Assembly: GCA_049680625.1 (NCBI GenBank)
Contig: JBAUID010000148.1
Span: 1-16,569, forward strand
Source: JAUIAI01 sp049680625
GTDB taxonomy: Bacteria > Pseudomonadota > Gammaproteobacteria > Burkholderiales > Burkholderiaceae_E
DNA: 16,569 nt
Direction: 5' to 3'
Under the pieces are notes generated by a model. That model was not told where the DNA came from. It ran no database searches and saw only the letters and a list, made by a program, of their open reading frames with translations. Positions 1-6,330 of this stretch are shown piece after piece; position 1 is the stretch's first letter; the number at the start of each line of letters is the position of its first letter. Made by a program: the position numbers and the translations under genes.

Positions 1-164
1 TTGCCCCCGCCGGCGTCATTGAGATGAGCCTTATTGCATTGACTCTGGGCGCTAACCCCGTGTTTGTCACGACCCATCACGTGGTTCGGATCTTCGCCTG
101 CGTCGCCTTGATGCCACAAATTTACCGTCTGGTACTAGCCCCGAGGAATAAGCGAAAACTCTAG
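1..164 (+). CDS. AbrB-family membrane protein, C-terminal end (partial)
   Basis: An open frame enters from the left edge (first full codon at 3) and stops at TAG 162-164, giving 53 residues. The peptide contains a PAGVIEMSLIAL stretch, then a hydrophobic helix with THHVVRI, and ends in a short basic tail. This resembles the last transmembrane repeat of the AbrB/putative ammonia monooxygenase family (PF05145), whose repeats carry a PGG/PAG-EM(S/T) motif and an HxVR motif. These are polytopic inner-membrane proteins; the E. coli member AbrB was named for effects on regulation, and a transport role is suspected. The family call is from motif memory on a short fragment. The missing upstream sequence would settle it. 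Confidence 0.6.
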   Translation, partial: APAGVIEMSLIALTLGANPVFVTTHHVVRIFACVALMPQIYRLVLAPRNKRKL

Positions 165-166
165 TA

Positions 167-309
167 AGTTCTTGTCCGGAAATTGGTGTTTTGAAACTGA
201 ATGCCGGGAATTGCACGAAACGTGGCGATCCAAAGTCCCCGGGATCGGGGATTTAGGGGGCGAGCCCAAAAAAATGTAGTTCTTGTCCGGATTTTCCGGA
301 CAAGAACTA
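167..309. repeat. MITE/REP-like palindromic element
   Basis: The word AGTTCTTGTCCGGA occurs at 167-180 and again at 278-291, and its exact reverse complement occurs at 295-308. The inner pair forms a 15-base perfect stem (277-291 with 295-309) closed by TTT. The outer pair (167-180 with 295-308) would be terminal inverted repeats of a 142-base element. Between them lie further short hairpins, including CGATCC/GGATCG at 225-246. Read on the minus strand, the 15-base stem is followed two bases later by seven T, so it could also stop transcription leftward. Nature unproven: MITE remnant, REP-like element of the RAYT type, or terminator. Confidence 0.5.
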
Positions 310-373
310 GTTAATTAATTCAGGCCAACGGGCCTGCGGGGTGGGGATCACACCGCTGGCTGACCAAAATGTA

Positions 374-406
374 GGCAATCCAGGGCTTTGCCGCGAGTGG
401 ATTGCC
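374..406. promoter_or_regulatory. Perfect 9-base inverted repeat upstream of the HtrA-like gene
   Basis: GGCAATCCA (374-382) and TGGATTGCC (398-406) are exact reverse complements separated by 15 bases. The right arm covers a possible TTG start at 402, and the repeat ends 22 bases before the ATG at 429. It fits a regulator site or a leader hairpin. Inferred from symmetry alone. Confidence 0.3.
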
Positions 407-428
407 GTGCCGGGGTACTATTTACCGA

Positions 429-1409
429 ATGTCAGACCAAGAAAACGAAGATTGGGCCTTTCCTGCGGCCATGCAACCGGACAGTGACGAGCTGTCGTTT
501 GATCTGGACGCCGTTCTCGATGCGGTAGTCACCGTTCGCGCGGAGATCCCGGAAGATGCGTTCACCGCTGATACCCTGGGTACCGACCGCATCGGTAACG
601 GCGTGTTGATTCGGGACAGTGGCATCGTTCTTACCATTGGCTACCTGATTACCGAGGCAACCAGCATCTGGTTAACGACAAATGACGGCGTTGTGGTTCA
701 GGCCTACCCGTTAGCCTATGATCAGGTGACTGGCTTTGGACTGGTCCGGGCGTTGAACCCGCTTGGCATCAGTCCATTGTCTTTAGGTGATTCGGACAAT
801 CTTACCCCTGGCGATGAATTAATCATTGTTGGCCAGGGCGGACGTTCTCATGCGTCCAAAACAAGACTGATTGCCATTCGGGAGTTTGCCGGCTACTGGG
901 AGTACCTGCTCGACGAGGCCTTATTCACTTCTCCTGCGCATCCGCGCTGGGGTGGGGCTGCCTTACTCAACCATGCCGGCGAACTGGTCGGAATCGGTTC
1001 GTTGCTTGTCCAGGAGGCGATGGAAGGCGATTCGACCCAGGGCAACATGATTGTCCCGATTGACCTGTTGAAACCGATCCTTGACGAACTGATCACATCC
1101 GGCGCTGTTTCAACCCCGCCACGGCCATGGCTCGGCTTGTTTGCCCATGAATCTGAATCACAGCTTGAAGTCGCTGGACTCGTCGGTGGGGGGCCGTCAG
1201 CCACTGCGAATGTGCGACGTGGTGATGTCTTGCTGAAGGTTGGCGATCAGCGGGTCGAAACCCTCGCCGGTTTTTTGCGTGCGGTCTGGAAACTTGGCCC
1301 GGCTGGAACCAAAATTCCGCTGATGATTTCTCGTGAGGGTGATGTTTTGCGGGTCGAGGTGGAGTCAGCGAACCGAAATTTACTGCTTAAAGGCCCCAGC
1401 CTGCATTAA
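429..1409 (+). CDS. HtrA/S1C-like protein with PDZ domain, catalytic triad apparently lost
   Basis: This 326-residue protein has the fold order of HtrA/DegP-type serine proteases: a trypsin-like part (about 30-225) followed by one PDZ domain (about 234-312, with RPWLGL and a RRGDVLLKVGD loop). No signal peptide or membrane segment is visible, so it is probably cytoplasmic. Alignment by eye with DegP places Tyr72 (LTIGYLI) where the catalytic His should be, Gly102 (YDQVTGFGLV) where Asp should be, and Trp174-Gly175 (PRWGGAAL) where the NSGG nucleophile loop should be. It is therefore likely a pseudoprotease that binds peptides or acts as a chaperone or scaffold. The frame also opens at TTG 402, but ATG 429 is preferred because the nine extra residues look unlike the family and TTG lies inside an inverted repeat. 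Neither start has a strong ribosome site. Target unknown. Confidence 0.85.
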   Translation: MSDQENEDWAFPAAMQPDSDELSFDLDAVLDAVVTVRAEIPEDAFTADTLGTDRIGNGVLIRDSGIVLTIGYLITEATSIWLTTNDGVVVQAYPLAYDQVTGFGLVRALNPLGISPLSLGDSDNLTPGDELIIVGQGGRSHASKTRLIAIREFAGYWEYLLDEALFTSPAHPRWGGAALLNHAGELVGIGSLLVQEAMEGDSTQGNMIVPIDLLKPILDELITSGAVSTPPRPWLGLFAHESESQLEVAGLVGGGPSATANVRRGDVLLKVGDQRVETLAGFLRAVWKLGPAGTKIPLMISREGDVLRVEVESANRNLLLKGPSLH

Positions 1410-1471
1410 TACAATCTAAGGCTAATGAACGGTCATCACTGGCCAAAACTGTCGAAGGGATCTGAGCCGTG

Positions 1472-1828
1472 CTAATGCTGGCCTTCTCGACTGGCCAGCA
1501 TCGAGTCGATCGCTGCCTGCTCGGTTTCGCAAATCGTGAATACCCGGTGCATGCGCATCAATTCGAAAACCGCCAGTACCGAACCCGAGAGTCCAAACAG
1601 GCGCAGCTCGCCGTTGCGTTCGCTGATATGACGCAAACAGGCAATCAGTGCCCCTAATCCGGAGCTATCAACAAGCGTCAGTTGACTCATGTCAATTACA
1701 ACGTCTTGATAAGCATCAAGAAGAGGCGTGATGGCGTCTCTGAATTCAGGAACGTTTCCCGCATGCAGGTGACCAAGCGGGAGTCGGACAATCGTTACAT
1801 TTCCATGTTGTTGAGTGGGTAAATCCAT
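1472..1828 (-). CDS. STAS-domain protein (anti-sigma factor antagonist type)
   Basis: This 118-residue protein is essentially one STAS domain. The diagnostic stretch is VDSSGLGALI (about 53-62), in which a serine (Ser55 or Ser56) is the usual phosphorylation site in SpoIIAA-like proteins, preceded by the VVIDMSQL strand. Such proteins bind or release a partner kinase or anti-sigma factor depending on phosphorylation, and act in the cytoplasm. It could equally be a member of a phosphatase/HptB-type switch controlling motility or biofilm. No kinase or sigma factor gene lies in this window, so the partner must be elsewhere. ATG 1828 is preceded by AGGAA at suitable distance on the minus strand. 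It converges with the HtrA-like gene 62 bases away. Confidence 0.85.
   Translation of the reverse strand: MDLPTQQHGNVTIVRLPLGHLHAGNVPEFRDAITPLLDAYQDVVIDMSQLTLVDSSGLGALIACLRHISERNGELRLFGLSGSVLAVFELMRMHRVFTICETEQAAIDSMLASREGQH
1475..1501. repeat. 9-base inverted repeat at the 3' end of the STAS gene
   Basis: ATGCTGGCC (1475-1483) and GGCCAGCAT (1493-1501) are exact reverse complements with a 9-base loop, immediately before the STAS stop codon (minus strand). There is no T-run after it on either strand, so it is not a standard intrinsic terminator. It may still act as an mRNA-end hairpin between the two convergent genes. Confidence 0.35.
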
Positions 1829-2088
1829 ACGACGGCGTTCCTGTAGTCAGTGACCGCGGACGGAAAATAAAAGTCTAGGCCGACCGCTACAGAGGCACAT
1901 TAAACCCCGGGCAAAGTTTCAGGATGATGAAAAAGCGGGGTAGAACGCTTTTCTTCGATCGACCGGATTTCAAATCCCGGCGTCTCAAGCCGGGGTTGAC
2001 TCTTGCAATGAGACGAACAGGCGCAGATAATTTCCGACTAGTTTCAATTTGAAGCCGCCGGGGGCTCGGTCAATGAGGAGATACGTGA
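1829..2088. other. Divergent intergenic region, STAS gene / DUF3299 operon
   Basis: These 260 bases separate two divergent genes and should carry both promoters. A hairpin AAAAGCG/CGCTTTT lies at 1931-1952. A GC stem CCCGGC/GCCGGG lies at 1976-1994, and an overlapping inverted repeat CGTCTCA/TGAGACG at 1981-2015. A sigma70-like promoter pointing right is given separately. GAGGAG at 2075-2080 is the ribosome site for the DUF3299 gene. No coding frame was called here. Confidence 0.6.
2003..2031 (+). promoter_or_regulatory. Candidate sigma70 promoter of the DUF3299-ABC operon
   Basis: TTGCAA (2003-2008) and GATAAT (2026-2031) are separated by exactly 17 bases, which fits a sigma70 -35/-10 pair. 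Transcription would start near 2038, leaving a leader of about 50 bases before ATG 2089. The inverted repeat CGTCTCA/TGAGACG (1981-1987, 2009-2015) touches the -35 box on both sides and could be an operator. Based on consensus match only. Confidence 0.4.
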
Positions 2089-2796
2089 ATGATTGGTAAG
2101 CGGCTAAGTTTGTTGTTTGTGCAGCTGTGTGTACTGTGCCTGTCGAGCCCGTTGGCCAACGCTGCGGCTCCACTCGAAATTACCTGGGAGAAACTCATTC
2201 CGGCGCAAAGCGAATCGCTGACCCGAAACATTGCCCAGGTACAGGCTGCGTTGAATAAGCTCACTAAAGCGCAGAAAGAGCTTTATTACGAAATTGATGA
2301 CCAGGAAAGTCTGAAGCAACGCATCGATGCCGGGTTTATAAAAAAATCGAATCTGCGCAGTGATGAATTACGCATTCTAGAGACCAACTATCCCGTGTCC
2401 CATCCGGATATTTTTTCACTCTGGCAGAAAATTGATCAGACGAACAAGCAGTACGCGCTTGAATCGAAACGGGTCGACCCTCAACTTGCTGGCAAAACCG
2501 TTCGAATGCCGGGTTACGTGTTGCCCCTCGAAACCGATGGCACTCTGGTTCGCGAGTTTCTTCTTGTGCCGTTTGTCGGTGCATGTATTCACGTACCACC
2601 GCCACCACCAAACCAAATGGTTTACGTTCAAATCGACCACGCCTTTGAGAGTAAAGCACTTTATGAACCTGTATGGGTGGAAGGCGTTTTGACCGTTGAC
2701 GAAGGTTCTCATTCACTATCTCTGGTCGACGGTCAGTCAAATGTCAGCACCGGCTACGCGATGAAGGCGGTTAAAGTGACCAGTTACAAACCTTAG
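2089..2796 (+). CDS. Exported DUF3299 protein
   Basis: This 235-residue protein starts with a typical signal peptide (basic MIGKR, hydrophobic core, likely cut after ANA at residue 25), so it should be periplasmic. A helical, charged stretch (about 40-130) precedes the DUF3299 domain (about 135-200). The domain is recognised by GKTVRMPGYVLPLE, EFLLVPFVGACIHV and a run of five prolines followed by N (170-175). Cys166 and His168 in ACIHV are the mature protein's most ligand-like residues. The biochemical role of DUF3299 is not established. It starts at ATG 2089 with GAGGAG eight bases upstream, and heads a row of same-strand genes for an ABC system. From memory, DUF3299 genes often sit beside LolD/FtsX-like ABC genes, in some vibrios in a zinc-linked locus; that link is not shown here. 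Confidence 0.85.
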   Translation: MIGKRLSLLFVQLCVLCLSSPLANAAAPLEITWEKLIPAQSESLTRNIAQVQAALNKLTKAQKELYYEIDDQESLKQRIDAGFIKKSNLRSDELRILETNYPVSHPDIFSLWQKIDQTNKQYALESKRVDPQLAGKTVRMPGYVLPLETDGTLVREFLLVPFVGACIHVPPPPPNQMVYVQIDHAFESKALYEPVWVEGVLTVDEGSHSLSLVDGQSNVSTGYAMKAVKVTSYKP

Positions 2797-2835
2797 CCGA
2801 TCCCTGGCCAAACGCTAACGATATCCCGCGCAATC

Positions 2836-3624
2836 ATGTCACCCATCGAAGCAGCCGATCGCGCGACATCGCCAACCACAATAAGCAACGGCTCGGAAGG
2901 ACCAGTACTGCTTATGCAGAATGTCCGTTTTGGGTGGGCCGCAGGTCAACCGCCGCTGATCAATCTGGATAGTTTCGCCGTGGCAGCCGGTGAACGAATA
3001 TTTATCAGTGGTCCGAGTGGTTGCGGAAAAAGTACGTTGCTAAGTTTGATTGCCGGCGTGGCGTTACCTGACCACGGTCGCCTGGAAATCCTGGGAAAAG
3101 ACTTTACCGCTTTGACCTCAGCGGCACGGGACCGATTTCGAGCGGACCATCTCGGCATCGTGTTTCAACAATTTAATCTGATTCCGTACCTTAGTATTCT
3201 CGAAAACGTTCTGTTGCCGTGTCAGTTCTCGGCAAAAAGACGTCAGCGCATTGCAAATGCCGGGCTAACCCCTCGGCTTGAAGCCGAACGTTTGCTGACC
3301 CATCTCGAGCTTGACTTCAGGGTCCTGGGTAAGCAAGCCGCAGCTGACCTAAGTATTGGTCAGCAACAACGTGTTGCGGTAGCACGTGCCTTGATCGGCG
3401 CGCCTGAAGTGATTGTTGCTGACGAGCCCACATCCGCGTTGGACGATGAGTCGGGGGGGCGCTTTGTTGAATTACTCCTGACTCACAGTGAATCCAACGC
3501 AACAGCGGTGGTCTTTGTCAGTCATGACACCCGACTTGCGTCCCAGTTTGACCGGCACATTAGGTTCAGCACCCTGAAGGCGCGTGCAGCGGTTGAATCC
3601 CTGCGTGGATCTGGCACTTCGTGA
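2836..3624 (+). CDS. ABC transporter ATP-binding protein, LolD/MacB type
   Basis: This 262-residue ATPase has all nucleotide-binding motifs in order: Walker A GPSGCGKST (59-67), Q-loop QQFNLIP (from 111), signature LSIGQQQRVAVARAL (from 172), Walker B VIVADEPTSALDD (192 onward) and the switch His230 in VFVSHD. The sequence is of the LolD/MacB/FtsE class, which powers mechanotransmission permeases rather than classic transport. A tail of about 30 residues at the N-terminus precedes the domain. The gene lies 39 bases after the DUF3299 gene and 10 bases before the permease, so the three should be one transcript. The ribosome site before ATG 2836 is weak. It should pair with the following permease at the inner membrane, as a dimer with two permease copies. 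Confidence 0.92.
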   Translation: MSPIEAADRATSPTTISNGSEGPVLLMQNVRFGWAAGQPPLINLDSFAVAAGERIFISGPSGCGKSTLLSLIAGVALPDHGRLEILGKDFTALTSAARDRFRADHLGIVFQQFNLIPYLSILENVLLPCQFSAKRRQRIANAGLTPRLEAERLLTHLELDFRVLGKQAAADLSIGQQQRVAVARALIGAPEVIVADEPTSALDDESGGRFVELLLTHSESNATAVVFVSHDTRLASQFDRHIRFSTLKARAAVESLRGSGTS

Positions 3625-3634
3625 CGGTTTTCTG

Positions 3635-4894
3635 ATGTTAATAATTCGACTCGCTATAGCCAGCCTGTTTAACCGGCGCACGACCGCCTTGCTGACGATT
3701 TTGTCGATTGCCGTCAGCGTTGTCATGCTTCTGGGGGTTGAGAAAATCAGACGTGATGCGAAGTTGGGGTTTGCCAACAGCGTGTCCGGTACCGACTTAA
3801 TTGTCGGCGCACGCAGTGGTGCAGTCCAACTGTTGTTATATTCAGTTTTTCGCATGGGTGATGCCACTGCAAATGTTTCATGGGCTACTTATCAGGCTAT
3901 CGCCAACGAGCCCGAAGTCGCCTGGGCCGTGCCGATATCACTAGGCGATTCCCACAGCGGTTTTCGGGTACTGGGCACTACGACTGCTTATTTTGATCAT
4001 TTTCGTTTTGGGAACCGTCAGTCGCTAGAATTTGCGCAGGGTCGTGTGTTTAATCGCCCGTTCGATGTTGTTCTAGGTGCCGAAGTGGCACATAAGCTTG
4101 GTTACATGACTGGTGAGTCAATAGTGTTAAGCCACGGAACAGGTGAACTCGAGTTGTCACGTCATGCGGACAAACCGTTTACCGTTGTCGGCTTACTTGC
4201 TCCAACCGGGACGCCGGTTGACCGGACCGTCCACGTCAGTCTTGCAGGAATCGAGGCAATTCATGACGATTGGGAGGATGGGCGCCATCAACCGTCTGGT
4301 GTAATCGGCAAGCGGCCAGTAAATCCGGAAGAACTGGTTCCGGAAAGTATTACGGCATTTCTAGTTGGCGTTAAGAAAAAGTCGCAGATTTTTTCGCTAC
4401 AGCGCAAGATAAATACCATGAGCCTTGAGCCATTGATGGCAATTATTCCTGGCGTAGCACTTCAGCAGCTTTGGGATTTAATGCGGGTTGCCGAACAGAC
4501 CTTACGGATTATCTCGGTATTTGTTGTGTTTACAGCTTTGCTTGGCATGTTAACGGTTATTCTGGCCGCGCTGGAAGCCAGGCGCAGGGAACTTGCGGTG
4601 CTACGAGCCGTCGGTGCCAGACCTCGGCACCTGGCGGCTCTACTCGTTGTCGAAGCTGGGCTGTTTAGCCTTGTGGGGACGGCGCTTGGACTGCTAATTC
4701 TTGCGGGTCTTACCACCTTGGCCCGTCCTTTCGTTTTGCGTGAATTTGGTGTCCCGCTGCTTCCGTCGTGGCCATACTCGGGCGACTTGGCGTTGTTGGC
4801 TGCTTTGATTGCCAGTGCGTTGTTGGTCAGTTTGATACCTGCGTGGCGCGCGTTTCGTATGTCTTTGTCAGACGGACTGTCGATCCGGGTTTGA
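3635..4894 (+). CDS. ABC transporter permease, MacB/FtsX type
   Basis: The 419-residue protein has the four-helix plan of MacB/FtsX/LolC permeases. One N-terminal membrane segment (about 17-36, after IASLFNRRTTALL) is followed by a large periplasmic domain (about 45-290). Three C-terminal segments follow, with the conserved cytoplasmic loop EARRRELAVLRAVGA that contacts the ATPase. The C-terminus SLSDGLSIRV is also typical. The frame opens at 3584 inside the ATPase gene, but ATG 3635 gives the usual MacB-like N-terminus and avoids a 41-base overlap. With the LolD-like ATPase it should form a machine that acts on periplasmic or outer-membrane partners. The neighbouring exported DUF3299 and FGE-like proteins are the obvious candidates. 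Substrate unknown. Confidence 0.9.
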   Translation: MLIIRLAIASLFNRRTTALLTILSIAVSVVMLLGVEKIRRDAKLGFANSVSGTDLIVGARSGAVQLLLYSVFRMGDATANVSWATYQAIANEPEVAWAVPISLGDSHSGFRVLGTTTAYFDHFRFGNRQSLEFAQGRVFNRPFDVVLGAEVAHKLGYMTGESIVLSHGTGELELSRHADKPFTVVGLLAPTGTPVDRTVHVSLAGIEAIHDDWEDGRHQPSGVIGKRPVNPEELVPESITAFLVGVKKKSQIFSLQRKINTMSLEPLMAIIPGVALQQLWDLMRVAEQTLRIISVFVVFTALLGMLTVILAALEARRRELAVLRAVGARPRHLAALLVVEAGLFSLVGTALGLLILAGLTTLARPFVLREFGVPLLPSWPYSGDLALLAALIASALLVSLIPAWRAFRMSLSDGLSIRV

Positions 4895-4956
4895 ACTCTG
4901 TCCCGGCCACGATGTATGGAAGAAAAGTTTCGCTAGCCAATCGAGGAAGATAACTG

Positions 4957-5805
4957 ATGAACTCGTCGATACAGAATAGGATTATCTCTTTAATTTCTAA
5001 CCAGCGGTTCGCGCGTTCGAGTTTTTTTGCCGCTTGCTTTATCTGCTCGTTGGCGCCGGTTCAGGCATCGAATGAGAATCCCGGCGAAATTGACTGGAGG
5101 AAGATCCGCGATGCCAAGCTTGGTGTATTTAGCATTAGTGCTACTGAGACAAGCGTCGGTCAGTTTCGACGCTACGTTCGAGCCACTGGCAAAACCACGC
5201 TGGCCGAGCGCAATGGCGGTGGCCTTATCTATGACAATGGCTGGGAGCAAAAGATTGGATGGAACTGGCAGTCACCATTTGGGCAACCTGCGCAAGATAG
5301 CGAGCCAGCGGCCCACGTCACCTATGATGAGGCTCAGGCGTTTTGCGAATGGGCTGGTGGACAATTGCCGAGCGACCCACAATGGTTGGCTGCTGCGTAT
5401 ATCGAATCCCGCGCCGAACCGCCGCCTCCATTCGTGCCGGGAACCCGCTATCAATATCCAACAGGGAGCTCGCCAGTCGGTGCTCATTGCCTTGACGGCT
5501 GTGGCGACCCGCGGGGTCGCGCTGTCACCGATGGCAGTGTGTTAAATCGTGGTTTTGGGCATGCAAGGGTTGCGAGTGGCGCTGCTGGCGTTAACGGCTT
5601 GTTCGATATGGGTGCCAATTTGTGGGAATGGGTTAACGAGCCAATGATCTTGGGTACGACCGCTGCAGGCGCACCGCGTCGTACCCGCGGCGGTTCCTGG
5701 TGGTACGGCCCCGCGCAGATGCAGGCGGAGCACCTGGCCAGTAAGCCGGGCGACATGGCGGTTGCGTATATCGGATTTCGATGCGTTCGAACTATTCGGC
5801 GTTGA
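4957..5805 (+). CDS. Exported formylglycine-generating-enzyme-fold (SUMF1-like) protein lacking catalytic cysteines
   Basis: This 282-residue protein has an N-terminal signal segment (about 20-37, likely cut after VQA) and a FGE-sulfatase/SUMF1 domain (about 55-280; PF03781). Family hallmarks are TSVGQFRRYV, HVTYDEAQAFCEWAGGQLPSD, GLFDMGANLWEWVNE, RGGSWW (244-249) and the closing GFRCVR. In true formylglycine-generating enzymes a copper-binding cysteine pair follows RGGSW. Here the segment 249-272 has no cysteine, so sulfatase activation is unlikely. The fold is also used by iron enzymes such as EgtB and by non-enzymatic proteins; Cys130, Cys178 and Cys182 could bind metal or form a disulfide. 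It lies 62 bases after the permease with AGGAAG before ATG 4957, so it probably belongs to the ABC operon and acts in the periplasm. Function unassigned. Confidence 0.85.
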   Translation: MNSSIQNRIISLISNQRFARSSFFAACFICSLAPVQASNENPGEIDWRKIRDAKLGVFSISATETSVGQFRRYVRATGKTTLAERNGGGLIYDNGWEQKIGWNWQSPFGQPAQDSEPAAHVTYDEAQAFCEWAGGQLPSDPQWLAAAYIESRAEPPPPFVPGTRYQYPTGSSPVGAHCLDGCGDPRGRAVTDGSVLNRGFGHARVASGAAGVNGLFDMGANLWEWVNEPMILGTTAAGAPRRTRGGSWWYGPAQMQAEHLASKPGDMAVAYIGFRCVRTIRR

Positions 5806-5915
5806 TCTCACGCTTGATCTTGCGCGGCAGCACGGTTTTGTTGTTCCCAGGGTGTTATTTGGCGGCGGAAGGTCTTAAACTGCAGTGGTGTATTCAAAGA
5901 CAATGAGGTGTTTCA

Positions 5916-6203
5916 ATGGCAAATGAGGGTTATCACGAGCCCATCGCAGAGCTAAGCGATCAAACGCGGGATATGCATCGCGCGATTACGTCACTTATGG
6001 AGGAGTTGGAAGCTGTCGATTGGTACAATCAGCGCGTCGATGCGTGCAAAGATCCTGAACTCAAACGCATCCTTGAGCACAACCGGGACGAAGAGAAAGA
6101 GCACGCAGCCATGGTGCTGGAATGGATTCGGCGCCAGGACAAGACTTTCGAATCTGAGCTGAAAGACTATTTGTTCACCGATAAGCCTATTGCCCACAAG
6201 TAG
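5916..6203 (+). CDS. Encapsulated-ferritin-like protein (EncFtn), no shell gene nearby
   Basis: This 95-residue protein matches encapsulated ferritins (Rhodospirillum rubrum EncFtn type) closely along its length. The first helix has MEELEAVDWY, with Glu29, Glu30, Glu32, Trp36 and Tyr37. The second has HNRDEEKEHAAMVLEW, with Glu60 and His63 at the iron-binding positions. EncFtn forms a ring-like decamer whose ferroxidase sites lie between subunits, and needs an encapsulin cage to store iron. Here no encapsulin gene follows: the next gene is a convergent TRAP permease. The C-terminus (ending TDKPIAHK) lacks a recognisable cargo-loading peptide. The protein may therefore oxidise iron outside a cage, or be loaded into one encoded elsewhere. 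GAGGTG before ATG 5916 is a good ribosome site. It follows the ABC operon by 110 bases and may be transcribed separately. Confidence 0.88.
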   Translation: MANEGYHEPIAELSDQTRDMHRAITSLMEELEAVDWYNQRVDACKDPELKRILEHNRDEEKEHAAMVLEWIRRQDKTFESELKDYLFTDKPIAHK

Positions 6204-6330
6204 TGGGGAGTAAGGCGGGGTTGTGCCAATTTGCCGGACGGTAACGAGCATCTCAGAACCGCACCACTTGTTTGGGGCACGCGAGTCGATAAGCGGGTAC
6301 CCGTTCCAGCCTGCTAGTTACTCGTTGTGG
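6204..6330. other. Convergent intergenic region
   Basis: These 127 bases lie between the 3' ends of the EncFtn-like gene and the TRAP permease gene. I found no clear intrinsic terminator (no stem with a T-run) for either gene, only the short palindrome GGGTACCC near 6296. Confidence 0.4.

Larger units (their letters stand above)
165..428. other. Palindrome-rich intergenic spacer
   Basis: This spacer of about 264 bases separates the AbrB-like gene from the HtrA-like gene. I see no coding frame worth calling. It holds the 14-base repeat family at 167-180, 278-291 and 295-308, a short hairpin CAGGCC-AACG-GGCCTG at 321-336, and a perfect 9-base inverted repeat GGCAATCCA/TGGATTGCC at 374-382 and 398-406. 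The last one lies just before the likely start of the HtrA-like gene, so it may be an operator or a leader hairpin. No convincing -35/-10 pair was found. Confidence 0.6.

Noticed and set aside
1960..1995. Possible tRNA-like or riboswitch fold in the 1829-2088 spacer
   Set aside because: The GATTTCAAATCCCGG stretch recalls a T-arm, but no acceptor stem, D-arm or anticodon arm can be built around it.
2336..2740. 134-codon minus-strand frame opposite the DUF3299 gene
   Set aside because: The plus-strand protein has a signal peptide and a known domain. The antisense product is an unstructured-looking basic sequence.
5027..5545. 172-codon plus-strand frame inside the SUMF1-like gene
   Set aside because: It is out of frame with a well-recognised domain, and its product is basic and low in pattern.
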